Source of the DNA: Myxococcales bacterium
GTDB taxonomy: Bacteria; Myxococcota_A; UBA9042
Direction: 5' to 3'
Length of the DNA stretch: 42,194 bases
NCBI GenBank assembly: GCA_947491025.1
Contig: CANLIC010000035.1
Coordinates: forward strand, 1 to 42,194
The position numbers were made by a program, and so were the translations under genes. Below the pieces are notes generated by a model, which saw nothing but the letters and a program-made list of their open reading frames with translations, did no database searches and was not told the DNA's origin. Below, one piece after another: positions 16,201 to 25,743 of this stretch (position 1 is its first letter; each line of letters opens with the position of its first letter).

Positions 16201-16911
16201 GTTCTTGGCGTCGCGTTGGCAGAGGTGTTGACCCTTGCACTTGTCGACGGGGTCGAGCTTGGCGCAGCTCAGCGGGTTCGCCGCCTCCACGCCATCCTTG
16301 CATTGGCACGCCCAGGTTGCGGCATCGGCGTTGCATGCACCGTCCTTGCACTTCTCGTTCTTGGTGCAGACCTCGCCGTCCTCGCACGTCGCCGTGGTCG
16401 GCGTCTGCTTGCACTTCCCGTCCGCTGACTCGCAGGTATCGGTCGTGCAGGCGTTGGCGTCGTCACAGTCTTTGGGCTTGCCCGGGGTGCAGGCGCCCTT
16501 CTGGCAGCGATCGTCGGTGGTGCAGGGGTTGGCGTCGTCGCAGACCGAGTTGTCGTCCTTGTCGGCCTCGCCGCAGGTGCCGTCGGCCTTGCAGACCTTG
16601 ACCCGGCATTGATCGCTCGGCTCGTTCTTGCAGTCGTCGACCGTCTTGCAGCCCGAGCCCACGCCGCGCGTGTCGGGGGCGCTCGTGTCCTTGCCGTCCG
16701 CGCCGCCGTTGCCGCCGCTGTCCGTGCCGCCGCCGCCGCCGCCGGTGTCGCCGGGGCCCACCGTGCCCTGCAAGAACGGCTCTGGCTCCGGCAGGCAGCC
16801 GGGGAGCCCCGTCGCGGCGAAGGCAAAGCCGCACAGGACGAGCGCCGCGCGCTGCAAGAAATCGGCAGCCTGGCCTCGCGCCAGCGTCCCTCTTGAGCCT
16901 AGGTCGACCAT
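13249..16911 (-). CDS. Cys-rich CTDC-repeat lipoprotein with C-terminal SUMF1/FGE-like domain
   Basis: A 1220-residue protein from ATG 16911 (AAGGGGG upstream). The N terminus is a lipoprotein signal ending LPGC, then a Gly/Thr/Asp-rich linker. The bulk is about seven repeats of a three-part unit: CDDGDxCTxxDxC, then CxCxxDxDC with DGNxCNG and CxxNPAT, then DDTxC followed by CxPxxGxCxLTP. The first part matches the CTDC repeat known from Dictyostelium surface proteins. The last 235 residues are a SUMF1-fold domain: DEKPQHEVQFSKGIWYQQFE, RLPTEAEFERAIRGG, YDIYDLAGNVSEWVADNYS, VIRGGNFNS and IGFRCVVQ. True formylglycine-generating enzymes carry a catalytic Cys pair shortly after RGGSF. Here that stretch (NFNSLAVDLRAGAR) has no Cys, so the domain is probably a binding or structural module. 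Likely surface-anchored on the outer membrane. Confidence 0.85.
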   Translation of the reverse strand: MVDLGSRGTLARGQAADFLQRAALVLCGFAFAATGLPGCLPEPEPFLQGTVGPGDTGGGGGGTDSGGNGGADGKDTSAPDTRGVGSGCKTVDDCKNEPSDQCRVKVCKADGTCGEADKDDNSVCDDANPCTTDDRCQKGACTPGKPKDCDDANACTTDTCESADGKCKQTPTTATCEDGEVCTKNEKCKDGACNADAATWACQCKDGVEAANPLSCAKLDPVDKCKGQHLCQRDAKNQFVCIINPSTVATCQKDEDTECLKNWCDPKVGKCALTPVEIINKSPTVSPKHKTECNDENGPCTTNDACSEGECKGGTLLCECTSKDVTICLTTKGFKNDPCKGQVYCANAGKGPIPKGASPTDWTHCAINPATVATCADANDSFCGKNLCHVEGQAAVCKMTAINLSKPCDDGNACTVNDQCDKDGKCAPGGTSICLCKSDADCADKEDGNACNGTMFCNQKDGQCALNPATVVAACPTADDTACVQNICYPSIGVCKLTPSENIFTETLASGITKTAPYPVKKKDVYCEDGDACTPVDECVKGACVADDTNICNCNKDADCAKSGSGDICQGKLYCDKAAGKCKINPATKVTCSSNDDTVCAKTLCDPKTGSCALTPVKGTVYCDDGDPCTSIADCKDGKCGVGTQICPCKADAECAAKEDGNICNGTLFCNKALESPQCQVNPATIKSCSAASDTECLANVCKPKTGKCEMSAVKNNQKCDIGDPCLASPVCQNGVCFAETNLCQCASDADCLAFDTGNLCTGKPFCDKSVPGQFKCKVNPGTIVTCQKSDDSCVDNLCDKATGKCALKNKPNGFILCDDGSSCTAGDTCVDGICAAGTNVCGCTTDADCASVDDGNPCNGKVQCLPDPKNAALKYCQVNPGTVVSCEVAKEGSCLISKCAPSSGKCELVSGSKCADSNSCTLDTCDTKNDTCIYTPVADGNPCSGSGFGGICLADGKGGSACTKPPIASAVYLHPGTAFRGCPAAESAACKADEKPQHEVQFSKGIWYQQFETLVEDYDLCVKAGDCKAPASKVAGCTYGGASKLAPINCVTTAEAATYCTWLAKGTGKVGRLPTEAEFERAIRGGCELFPTGSCQDAVRPYAWGVAPTPTCSMAVMQGTTKGGCDSGGPLDKASRPNDRSLYDIYDLAGNVSEWVADNYSATAYAEAGNPAKDPLKSIVASNVIRGGNFNSLAVDLRAGARATSATAEPTIGFRCVVQ

Positions 16912-16985
16912 CACCGGACCCCCTTGCGCCGAGACCCTTGGCCCCGTTGCACCCCTACCCATCAACCTGCCGAACCCCGCCGGCG

Positions 16986-16999
16986 GACCGCAAGCGGTC
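16986..16999 (-). terminator. short hairpin after the TPR gene
   Basis: GACCGC-aa-GCGGTC lies about 28-41 bases after the stop of the TPR gene (minus strand), with a tight loop and no T run. It may be only chance pairing in GC-rich DNA. Confidence 0.2.
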
Positions 17000-17026
17000 G
17001 CCGCGCGGCGCCCCTCGACACCACTT

Positions 17027-18190
17027 CTAGAAAGCAAAGCCGAGCTGCAGGCCCGAGATTGTCCCGGCCGCCGGGCTGCCGACCTGCGGCGCCACCCACA
17101 GGCTGCGCAGCCAGTTCCCGCGACTCGCCGGCGCCGCCATCCCCGTCGTCGCGGGCGCTGCTGCGGGCGTCGTCGTAGCCGGCGGCGTGGTCGTGGGCGG
17201 CAAGGGTGGTGGCGGCTCCGCGCTCATGAGCGTCCGGAAGGCCGCCACCGCGACCAGCGCGACGCCCACGCCCGCCAAACCCGCGCCACCGTAGAACTTC
17301 GAGCTGCCGGAGCTGAGCGCGTCGTCGTAGTCGGCCTTGCTCGCGAACTTGCGGGCGCTGTTGTCGTCGACGGCCTGGCCGTACTGCATGTAGCCAACGC
17401 CGCCGACGCCGGCACCCGCGACGACGAGGACGCCGCCGGCGATGTAGAGCACGGTGCCCAGCGTGTCGCCCTTGGGCTCGGGCGGCTTGGGCGGCTGGCC
17501 TTGGCCTTGCCCCTGACCCTGGCCTTGGCCTTGGCCTTGCCCCTGCCCTTGCCCCTGGCCGTTGCCAGACTTCTCGAGCTCGTCCAGCCGCTTGCGCACC
17601 CGGTTGATCTCGGCGTCGACCTGCGCCTTCTCGGCCGGCGTCTCGGCCCAGAGCCGCGACGTCTCGTAGAGCTTGATCGCGCGCTCGAAGCTCGACTTGT
17701 CGCCGAGGCGCTCAAAGGCCTGCGCTGCTTCGGATTCGAGGCGCGCCTGCGGGTACTTGATCGTGGCGAGCGCCAGCGCTTCGGCGCGCTCTTTGGGCGT
17801 AGTGGCGCGGAGCTTCTCGAGGCGCGGCACGATCGTCTGGCGGTGCTCGGGGCTGGACTCGACCTGCAGGTAGCGGTCAAAGAGGCTGATGGCGCGATCC
17901 CAGACGCCGACCTCCTCCCAGGCGCGACCGGCATATCGCAAGTTCTTGGGATCCACGGGGTTGGTGCGGTAGGCCGCCTCGAAGTCGCGCGCAGCCTCGG
18001 GGTAGCGCTTCTCCTTAAAGTGATCGGCGCCGGTCTGACCGAGTGCGAGGGACTTCTCAGCGGCATCCTGGGCGAGGGCGATAGGCGTCTGCGCGAGGGT
18101 GGCGACCGACAAGCCCGCAACGACCAAGGCCAACTTGCATGCGGCCGGCGACAGCGCGCGACCGATTTGGCGTCTACAACCCCGGATCAC
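17027..18190 (-). CDS. secreted TPR protein with (Gly-Gln)11 hinge
   Basis: A 387-residue protein from GTG 18190, five bases after GGGGAGG. It has a signal peptide (residues about 16-40, cleavage near ALAQ-DAAE), then TPR-type helices (DHFKEKRYPEAARDFEAAYR, GRAWEEVGVWDRAISLFDRYLQ), a Lys/Glu-rich helical stretch, and a linker of eleven Gly-Gln dipeptides. After a Pro-rich turn come two membrane spans (VLYIAGGVLVVAGAGVGGVGY and GGAGLAGVGVALVAVAAF) enclosing a short charged loop with SKADYDDALSSGSS, a Pro/Thr linker, and an end GLQLGFAF terminating in Phe like an outer-membrane strand. Similar TPR-plus-two-span proteins occur in myxobacteria beside Ser/Thr kinases, as here, but no precise function is known. 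The SUMF1-like lipoprotein gene follows after 115 bp. Confidence 0.75.
   Translation of the reverse strand: MIRGCRRQIGRALSPAACKLALVVAGLSVATLAQTPIALAQDAAEKSLALGQTGADHFKEKRYPEAARDFEAAYRTNPVDPKNLRYAGRAWEEVGVWDRAISLFDRYLQVESSPEHRQTIVPRLEKLRATTPKERAEALALATIKYPQARLESEAAQAFERLGDKSSFERAIKLYETSRLWAETPAEKAQVDAEINRVRKRLDELEKSGNGQGQGQGQGQGQGQGQGQGQGQPPKPPEPKGDTLGTVLYIAGGVLVVAGAGVGGVGYMQYGQAVDDNSARKFASKADYDDALSSGSSKFYGGAGLAGVGVALVAVAAFRTLMSAEPPPPLPPTTTPPATTTPAAAPATTGMAAPASRGNWLRSLWVAPQVGSPAAGTISGLQLGFAF
17495..17560 (-). repeat. hexanucleotide array encoding (Gly-Gln)11
   Basis: Eleven six-base units encode Gly-Gln. Both Gln codons (CAG, CAA) and several Gly codons are mixed, so the peptide repeat is kept while the DNA has diverged. 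It lies between the TPR and membrane-span parts. Confidence 0.85.
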
Positions 18191-18429
18191 GGTGGCCTCC
18201 CCTGAATCGACGGATGCGGGACCGCTTGCGGCGGCGCGGGCCGCTTTGACCTTGTCCCGTGCGGTGCTTACCGCAAAGTGGCCGGGGGCTCAAGGTGCGC
18301 GGCGGGGCGTGCGTCCGTGCTGGGGCGCAGCGCTTGTCCCGCGACGTGGCGCTCAACGGCTTGGGTGGGCTGCATTTGAGCGGAGTTGCAGCGTCGACCC
18401 ATCCGGCAAGGGCCCGTTCGCCCCAGCGC
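18191..18429. other. 239-bp gap between kinase and TPR genes
   Basis: No convincing coding sequence. It contains a small inverted repeat TGCGGT-gctt-ACCGCA (18260-18275) that could end kinase transcription or be a regulator site. The ribosome site of the TPR gene is at its left edge. Confidence 0.3.
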
Positions 18430-20457
<2,028 letters not shown>

Positions 20458-20550
20458 CCACACGTTCCCGTGGCGCTTTGCGCCGCTGGTCCCCTGCTGG
20501 CTTGCCGGCAAACCCGTGCCTAGGCTGAAACCCGCAGTGCACCGCGGCCA

Positions 20551-20579
20551 CAGATAGCCCGACGCCGGCAAAATCGCAA
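20551..20579 (-). promoter_or_regulatory. candidate promoter for the kinase gene
   Basis: On the minus strand TTGCGA, 17 bases, TATCTG. The -35 has four consensus matches and the -10 three. The start would be about 85 bases before ATG 20457. It stands in a 223-bp gap without other signals. Confidence 0.3.
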
Positions 20580-20680
20580 CCACGGGACGCGACAGGGCGA
20601 TGGCGGGAGGTCGGCCGCTCGGCGACCGCCCCCCCAACGGTCGGGCGCCGCAGATCGGTTGGCCGCGTTGCGGCTTGCCA

Positions 20681-21715
20681 CTACCCGGCCGTGTCGAACG
20701 CGTCGGCTGTGGCGCCGCTCGAATCGCCGGCCGCGCCGTAGAGGTGCGAGGTGTCGCGGCCATGCCAGAGCGCAAGGGAGAGGCCATAGCGCAGCGGATG
20801 TCCGCTGGCGACAAGGGCAAAGGCGGCGATGATGACGCCGGCCACCCGTGCACGGGCCAGCTCGCCCACGATGACGACCGCCGGCAGCAGGACACCGAGC
20901 AAGGTCGCCATGACCGCCAGGCGCAGCGCCGCGTCGAGGCCTGGGCGTCGCAGCCCTGCGCGCTGCTCCCTGGCCCGAAGTTGGTGCAAACCGCGCAGCA
21001 CGCGTCCTGCGCTGCCCGACGCCCACAGGGCCGCCATCGACACCCCGGCGGCGAGCTCGTAGGTCAGCTCGGCGGTGATGCGGCCAATCACCATGCCGAC
21101 GAGCAACATCAGGGCCATGCCGCCGAGCAGCGCCTGGCCGGTGGGCTGGGCCAGCGTCGCAATCGGGTTGGCCGAGACCATGGCCCGCCCGGGACCTCCG
21201 TCATCGCCCCCAGCCCGCAGCGCGGCAAGTCCCAGCCAGAGCGTGGCCAACAAGGCCGGCACGGCCATCGCAGCCAGCGGGAGATCGTCGAGCCGCGTCG
21301 GGGGCTTGTCGGCCTCGCCGTAGACAGGCGCGACGAATGCGGCGACCGCGAGCGCCGCGGCGAGGGCCACGCCGAGGCTGGCGACGACGCGCTGGCGGAG
21401 CGCGGCGCGAGCGCCCCAGCCGCTGCGGGTCACCTCCGACTGCCACAGGCTGGCGGCCGGCAACACGGCCTGGGCGAGGCAGCCGACCGCAGCCAACGCG
21501 GCGGCGACGATGAGGGCGGGGCGTGCGAGCAGCAACGCGGCCGGACGGGTCGCGATCGCCAGCTGCAGCGCCCAAAACGTCCCGGCGGCCAGCCCGAGCG
21601 TCGATTGTTCAAGCGCCCACGCGGTCGCGAATCGGCGCGGCGACCCGACGCCATCGGCAGCGGATGCGCTGGGCTTTCGCTCCGTCGTCGGCGGCTCCAT
21701 CGTCGATTCGCTCAA
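20681..21715 (-). CDS. polytopic membrane protein, unknown function
   Basis: A 344-residue protein with about eight hydrophobic spans (for example AALLLARPALIVAAALAAVGC, VVASLGVALAAALAVAAFVA, LAAMAVPALLATLWLGLAAL, ALLGGMALMLLVGMVIG, LAVMATLLGVLLPAVVIVG). The first 30 residues are polar and cytoplasmic-looking. No transporter or enzyme signature is recognised. The TTG at 21715 overlaps the preceding gene's stop as TTGA, the arrangement also seen at 37043-37046, so I take TTG. An in-frame ATG at 21700 is the alternative. The kinase gene follows after 223 bp. Confidence 0.65.
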   Translation of the reverse strand: MSESTMEPPTTERKPSASAADGVGSPRRFATAWALEQSTLGLAAGTFWALQLAIATRPAALLLARPALIVAAALAAVGCLAQAVLPAASLWQSEVTRSGWGARAALRQRVVASLGVALAAALAVAAFVAPVYGEADKPPTRLDDLPLAAMAVPALLATLWLGLAALRAGGDDGGPGRAMVSANPIATLAQPTGQALLGGMALMLLVGMVIGRITAELTYELAAGVSMAALWASGSAGRVLRGLHQLRAREQRAGLRRPGLDAALRLAVMATLLGVLLPAVVIVGELARARVAGVIIAAFALVASGHPLRYGLSLALWHGRDTSHLYGAAGDSSGATADAFDTAG

Positions 21716-21960
21716 AATAGCAAGGCCATCGCCCAGGCGATGGCGGCGATTTGCGAGATCGCGAGCGCCAAGGCCAGCGCCAATTGCCGTGACGCGCTGG
21801 GGCGGGCGGCCGGCGGCGCCGCGGCGGAAATCGTGGCGTTAGAGACAGCCTCGGAGCTCAGCCATTGGGCGGCTTGGGCATCGACGTCGTGGAGGGCGGG
21901 CTCGTCGGCAGGGCTTGGGCGCGCGCCCCGTTGCTGCTCGTCGCCTGCTTGCGCCACCAC
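21712..21960 (-). CDS. small C-terminally anchored protein
   Basis: An 82-residue protein read from GTG 21960, five bases after GGAGG. The first 55 residues are polar and Ala/Pro/Glu-rich. The last 24 (LALALALAISQIAAIAWAMALLF) form one membrane span at the very C terminus, the layout of a tail-anchored protein. Its stop overlaps the TTG start of the next gene (TTGA). Without it the 400 bp between the membrane-protein gene and the divergent gene at 22116 would be empty. No family is recognised. The ribosome site, the span and the coupling support it. Confidence 0.5.
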   Translation of the reverse strand: MVAQAGDEQQRGARPSPADEPALHDVDAQAAQWLSSEAVSNATISAAAPPAARPSASRQLALALALAISQIAAIAWAMALLF

Positions 21961-22115
21961 CGTGACCTCCGACCCTGCGGGCCGCTGGCCCGCCGACGCG
22001 CCGCCGTTGCGCCATGGGCGTATGGGACGGCGTCCTCGCCCTTCCTGCGCCAGCTTACCTCTGGCACAACGGAGGGGAAAGGGGCTGCAACCGCGGCCCG
22101 CTGACGGAGGGCCCG

Positions 22116-23351
22116 ATGAGAGAAGATGGCGTTGGACGCTGGCGCGCGGACGGCGATGGGCTGGCACGCTGCGGGATCGCCTTGGCGGGCGCTACGCTGG
22201 TCTTGGCCTGCGCTGGGGCGGTCGCCGCACCGCGCAGCAGCAAGGAAACGACGCGCGAGCCTGCGCCAGCGGGTGGGGCCTCGCCGCGGCCCAGCGCGTC
22301 GGCGGAACCCTCGTCGGCACAGACTCCAACCGCGCCGGCCGCGCCGACGCCTCCCGCCGCCGCGACCGGCCTGCCGGCGCCCAACGCCGCTTGTCGACCC
22401 GCATCCGGCGCGGCCATCCCGGTGCCCGTGGGCTGCGAAGTGGGTGCGCCCATCCGCCAAGGCGAGCTGCTGCTCTGGCCACGCGCTTGCCGGCTCCTGG
22501 TCGAAGCCAAGTCGATCGACCGGCACACCATCGAGCTCCGCGACCTGCGCACCGGCCAGCGGCGAGCGCAGATCTCATTGCCAGCATCCCCGGCAGCCGG
22601 CGAGGCGCCGCGTGTCGGGGCCCTGGTCGCCGGGGCGCTGCCGCTCTATGTCCATGCCGCCGGCGTCACGGCGATCGACATCGCGGGCCGCAAGGCCGAG
22701 GCGGTCCACGAGGCTGAGCATGGCCTTCTCGGCTTCGCGCGGCTCGGCGATTGGTTGGCGATCGTCGAGGCGGTGCCGCCCGACTCGGCCCTGCCGCAGG
22801 GCGGCGTCCAGTGGACGGTGCTGGATTCGGAGGCCGGACGCTTGCTCGGCGAGGCGCGCATCGCCGGCCGCGGCCTGCTGGGGCTCGGCGTCGCCAAAGC
22901 GCCGGTCGCCGGCAAAATCATCGTCTGGCTGCGCATGACTGGCCGCAAGGGCGAGGCCGACCTGGTCGCCACCATCGACGCGGCGGGGGTCGGCGAGGGC
23001 GAGGCGGTGCCGATTCTGAGGCCCGTCCCCGGTACGGCGCCGAGCGCCAGCCCGCTGATCGTCGGCGAGACGGCGGCCCGCGCCGCTGGCCGCTGCGCCG
23101 TGGTCGACGGCTACGAGCCGCTGGTGCTGGAGCGGCCCTTTGTCCGTGTCTCCGCGACCGCACAGCGCGTGCCCGCCAGCGGCCTCGCCATGGTGGAGGG
23201 CGACTGCCTCGTGACGACGCCGCCGAGCGAGGATGCCACGTGGGCGCTGCGGATGCGGGACGGCCGCCCCGAGTTGGCGCGCTTCACCTGCGGCCCAGTG
23301 GCGAAAGTCGGCGCCGCGCCGACCGCCGGTGCGCCAGCGCAGGCAATGTAG
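22116..23351 (+). CDS. secreted or lipid-anchored protein of unknown function
   Basis: A 411-residue protein from ATG 22116 (GGAGG five bases before). The N terminus is a signal sequence with a lipobox-like end (IALAGATLVLAC). A Pro/Ala/Ser-rich linker of about 50 residues follows, then a domain of about 280 residues with repeated beta motifs (LLLWPRACRLLVEAKSIDRHTI, GALPLYVHAAGVTAIDIAGRKA, LLGFARLGDWLAIVEAVPP, WTVLDSEAGRLLGEARIAG, GKIIVWLRMTGRKGEADLVA) resembling blades of a beta-propeller of PQQ/WD type. Six Cys are scattered in the mature part. The propeller reading is an inference. It is divergent from the small membrane protein and converges on the next gene (74 bp between stops). Confidence 0.6.
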   Translation: MREDGVGRWRADGDGLARCGIALAGATLVLACAGAVAAPRSSKETTREPAPAGGASPRPSASAEPSSAQTPTAPAAPTPPAAATGLPAPNAACRPASGAAIPVPVGCEVGAPIRQGELLLWPRACRLLVEAKSIDRHTIELRDLRTGQRRAQISLPASPAAGEAPRVGALVAGALPLYVHAAGVTAIDIAGRKAEAVHEAEHGLLGFARLGDWLAIVEAVPPDSALPQGGVQWTVLDSEAGRLLGEARIAGRGLLGLGVAKAPVAGKIIVWLRMTGRKGEADLVATIDAAGVGEGEAVPILRPVPGTAPSASPLIVGETAARAAGRCAVVDGYEPLVLERPFVRVSATAQRVPASGLAMVEGDCLVTTPPSEDATWALRMRDGRPELARFTCGPVAKVGAAPTAGAPAQAM

Positions 23352-23425
23352 GGGACCACTGGATCACGGCCCTGGCGCCCAGCCGCTCAGCCCGGCGGCA
23401 TTGGGTGCAAGCCTGACCCCTTTCG

Positions 23426-24523
23426 CTACAGGAAGATCTTGGTGAGCTGGCGCTCGCTCAGGTCAGCGACCTGCAGCTGGAAGGCGCTCGAAACCGCCAG
23501 CGTGCGCTGGTTGTCGCCGTTGAGGCGGGCATGAACCGATATCGGCGCCATCTTGCCGTCGCGGCTCTCCTCGCCGACGAGGCCGGTGCGCAGCCGCAGC
23601 TCGAGCAGCGTCGACTTGCGAATGCGCGCGCCGGCCCACAGCGCGACCGGCTTGGCCACCGGCGCCTCGGGCTCGCCCTGGTGCTCGTAGAGCACGACCC
23701 GGGCGTCGTCGGTCTGGAAGGTCAGCTCGGCGTTGGCGACCTCGAGGTCGTGATCGATCTCGATCGCCCAGTTGGCCTTGAAGGCCTGGTGAAAACGGAT
23801 CACCGGCGGCTCGATCGACAGGATCTTGAGGACGGGCACCTTCACGCCATCGCCACGGTCCGCGCTGGCGCCCGAGCCCGCCTCGGCGGTCGAAGTGCCG
23901 TCGCCGGAGGCCATCTCGCCACCGGCAGACGCGTCAGCATGGCCTGCGCCAGACTTGCCGTTGTGCGCGGCGGACCCAAAGGCGGCGCCAGCGTTGGCGC
24001 TCGGCTTCGCGGTGCCACCTGACTTGTTGGCGGCCTTGGCGGGCGCAGACTTGGCAGCCACAGGTGCTGCAGCCGCCGTCACAGCCTTGCTGGCCGGGGA
24101 CTTGGTCATGGCCTTGGGCTCGGCGGACTTGGCTTCGACGACCTTGAGCACAGCCGTGTCCGCGTCGTCGGCCCCTTGCTCTTCGTCATCGAAGTCGTCG
24201 TCAGCCTGCATGGTTCCGACCGCGGGATCGGCCTTGGCTGTCGCCGACTTGGCGCTGGTCCGTGGCGCGGACTTGGCCGACGTGGCGGGCTTGGCCGCGA
24301 TCGCGCGGGGTGGCGCGGTCGTGACGTCTGGTGCCGACGGTGCGGCAGCCACCGCAGCTTTGGTCTGCGGCTTGGACGCCGACGCCGACGCTGGAGCGGC
24401 CTTGCTGGTCGCCGGCTTGCCCGCCGCTGGCGTCACTGCGCGCGGGGCGTTCTTGTCGTCGCTGCCGCCGGTCTCGAGCTCGCTGGGATCCACTACGATT
24501 CCCTCGGCACCCGTGCGCTCCAT
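23426..24523 (-). CDS. Ala/Lys-rich protein with C-terminal beta domain, unknown
   Basis: A 365-residue protein from ATG 24523 (GGAGG seven bases before). Residues about 20-240 are low-complexity Ala/Lys/Ser/Thr/Pro with KPATSKAAP-type motifs like linker histones, interrupted by an acidic patch DDDFDDEEQGADD. There is no signal peptide. The last 120 residues are a folded domain (VLKILSIEPPVIRFHQAFKANWAIEIDHDLEVANAELTFQ..., ISVHARLNGDNQRTLAVSSAFQLQVADLS) with the look of an immunoglobulin-like beta sandwich. No named family is recognised. It could bind nucleic acid or polyanions through the basic tail. It shares no evident operon with ddl, 152 bp upstream, although an AT-richer stretch near 24560-24590 may be its promoter. 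Confidence 0.6.
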   Translation of the reverse strand: MERTGAEGIVVDPSELETGGSDDKNAPRAVTPAAGKPATSKAAPASASASKPQTKAAVAAAPSAPDVTTAPPRAIAAKPATSAKSAPRTSAKSATAKADPAVGTMQADDDFDDEEQGADDADTAVLKVVEAKSAEPKAMTKSPASKAVTAAAAPVAAKSAPAKAANKSGGTAKPSANAGAAFGSAAHNGKSGAGHADASAGGEMASGDGTSTAEAGSGASADRGDGVKVPVLKILSIEPPVIRFHQAFKANWAIEIDHDLEVANAELTFQTDDARVVLYEHQGEPEAPVAKPVALWAGARIRKSTLLELRLRTGLVGEESRDGKMAPISVHARLNGDNQRTLAVSSAFQLQVADLSERQLTKIFL

Positions 24524-24675
24524 CTTACCGCCTCCACGCTCGCCGAAGAGGGCAAGCACATGAAAACACAAAACTTGACCGGGCGGGCCCAGGCGATCTC
24601 ACTGCGATCGAGGGTCCGGCGGGGCGCGCAACCTGCGGCACCCCACCGCGCGGGTCAAGCGAATTCTGCGAAGGC

Positions 24676-25743
24676 TCAGGGCGACGGCGCGTGAACCTCG
24701 ACCCCCGAGCCGGCCAAGATGTGCAACATCAGGTCGCTGTACGCCATTCCTGCGCCGGCCGCGGCCTTGGGTAGCAAGGACGCTGGGGTGAGCCCGGGAA
24801 GCGTGTTGGTCTCGAGGAGCCAGATCGCGCCATCGGCGTCAAGGATGGCGTCGGTTCGCGAGACGCCGCGGCAGCCGAGGGCGTGGTGGGCCGCCACTGC
24901 GAGGCGCTGCAGCTCGGTCGTCGCCTCCGGGGAGATGCGCGCTGGGCAGATCTCCTCGACCAGCGATGGGTCGTACTTGACCTCATAGTCAAAGAAGCGC
25001 CCCGGTTTGGGTGCGATCTCGACCGGCGGCAGCGCGACCTCCTCGCCATTCAGGCGTAGCACGCCGCACGTCAGCTCGGTGCCGGCGATGAAGCGCTCGA
25101 CCAGCACCGTCGGCCACATCGCGCTGAGGCGTAGCAGGGTCGCCTCCAGGTCCTCGCGCTGGCGAACGATCTCGACGCCGACGCTGGATCCGCCGGCGGC
25201 CACCTTCCCGACGCACGGCACGCCGACGCTGGCGACGATGCGCTCGGCAGCCGAGGCGGCGCCACCCGCGGCCTGAAGTGCCGCCGAGTCGAGCTCGATC
25301 GCTGGCGCCACGGGCAGCCCGACGCTGCGATAGATGCGTCGCGCCATGACCTTGTCCATCGCGAGCCCGCTGGCCAGGGGCCCGGAGCCGGTGTAGCGCA
25401 GGCCACTCAGCTCGAGCGCGGCCTGGACGCGGCCGTCCTCGCCGAAGGTGCCGTGAAAGCCCAAGAAGCAGCAGACCGGGTCCAGCGCCTTGAGGATGCC
25501 GAGCGCCTGGTCGAAGGAGACACACTCAGATGCCGGCGCCGGCGCGCTGAGGTTGATGTCGGCGGTCGGCGGTCGGAGGTGCCAACGTCCTTCGCGGTCG
25601 ACGTAGACCGGGTGGACGTCGAAGCCCGCGGCGCGGAGGGCCTTGCCGGCGCTGACGGCGCTCTTGACCGAGACGTCGTGCTCCGAAGAAGGGCCGCCAT
25701 AGAGCAACGCGATGCGCTGGGGCGCTGCTGAACCGGATGTCAT
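24676..25743 (-). CDS. ddl: D-alanine--D-alanine ligase
   Basis: A 355-residue cytoplasmic ATP-grasp enzyme that joins two D-Ala for peptidoglycan precursors. Visible are GGPSSEHDVSVKSA (catalytic Glu), FHGTFGEDGRVQAAL, GSGPLASGLAMDK, the ATP-binding GKVAAGGSSVGVEIV, VERFIAGTELTCGVL, the omega-loop FFDYEVKYDPSL, and the metal motif LLETNTLPGLTPASLLPK. The loop Tyr of KYD is that of D-Ala-D-Ala rather than D-Ala-D-Lac ligases. The usual Pro after the ATP-binding Lys is Val here, a minor change. ATG 25743 lies four bases after GGGAGG; the open frame to 27246 has no sense as protein. It is divergent from glnII, away from any mur/ftsQ cluster. Confidence 0.93.
   Translation of the reverse strand: MTSGSAAPQRIALLYGGPSSEHDVSVKSAVSAGKALRAAGFDVHPVYVDREGRWHLRPPTADINLSAPAPASECVSFDQALGILKALDPVCCFLGFHGTFGEDGRVQAALELSGLRYTGSGPLASGLAMDKVMARRIYRSVGLPVAPAIELDSAALQAAGGAASAAERIVASVGVPCVGKVAAGGSSVGVEIVRQREDLEATLLRLSAMWPTVLVERFIAGTELTCGVLRLNGEEVALPPVEIAPKPGRFFDYEVKYDPSLVEEICPARISPEATTELQRLAVAAHHALGCRGVSRTDAILDADGAIWLLETNTLPGLTPASLLPKAAAGAGMAYSDLMLHILAGSGVEVHAPSP

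Noticed and set aside
13915..16428. 837-residue hydrophobic-looking plus-strand frame opposite the CTDC lipoprotein
   Set aside because: Its periodic look mirrors the Cys repeats of the true gene; it has no start context or family match.
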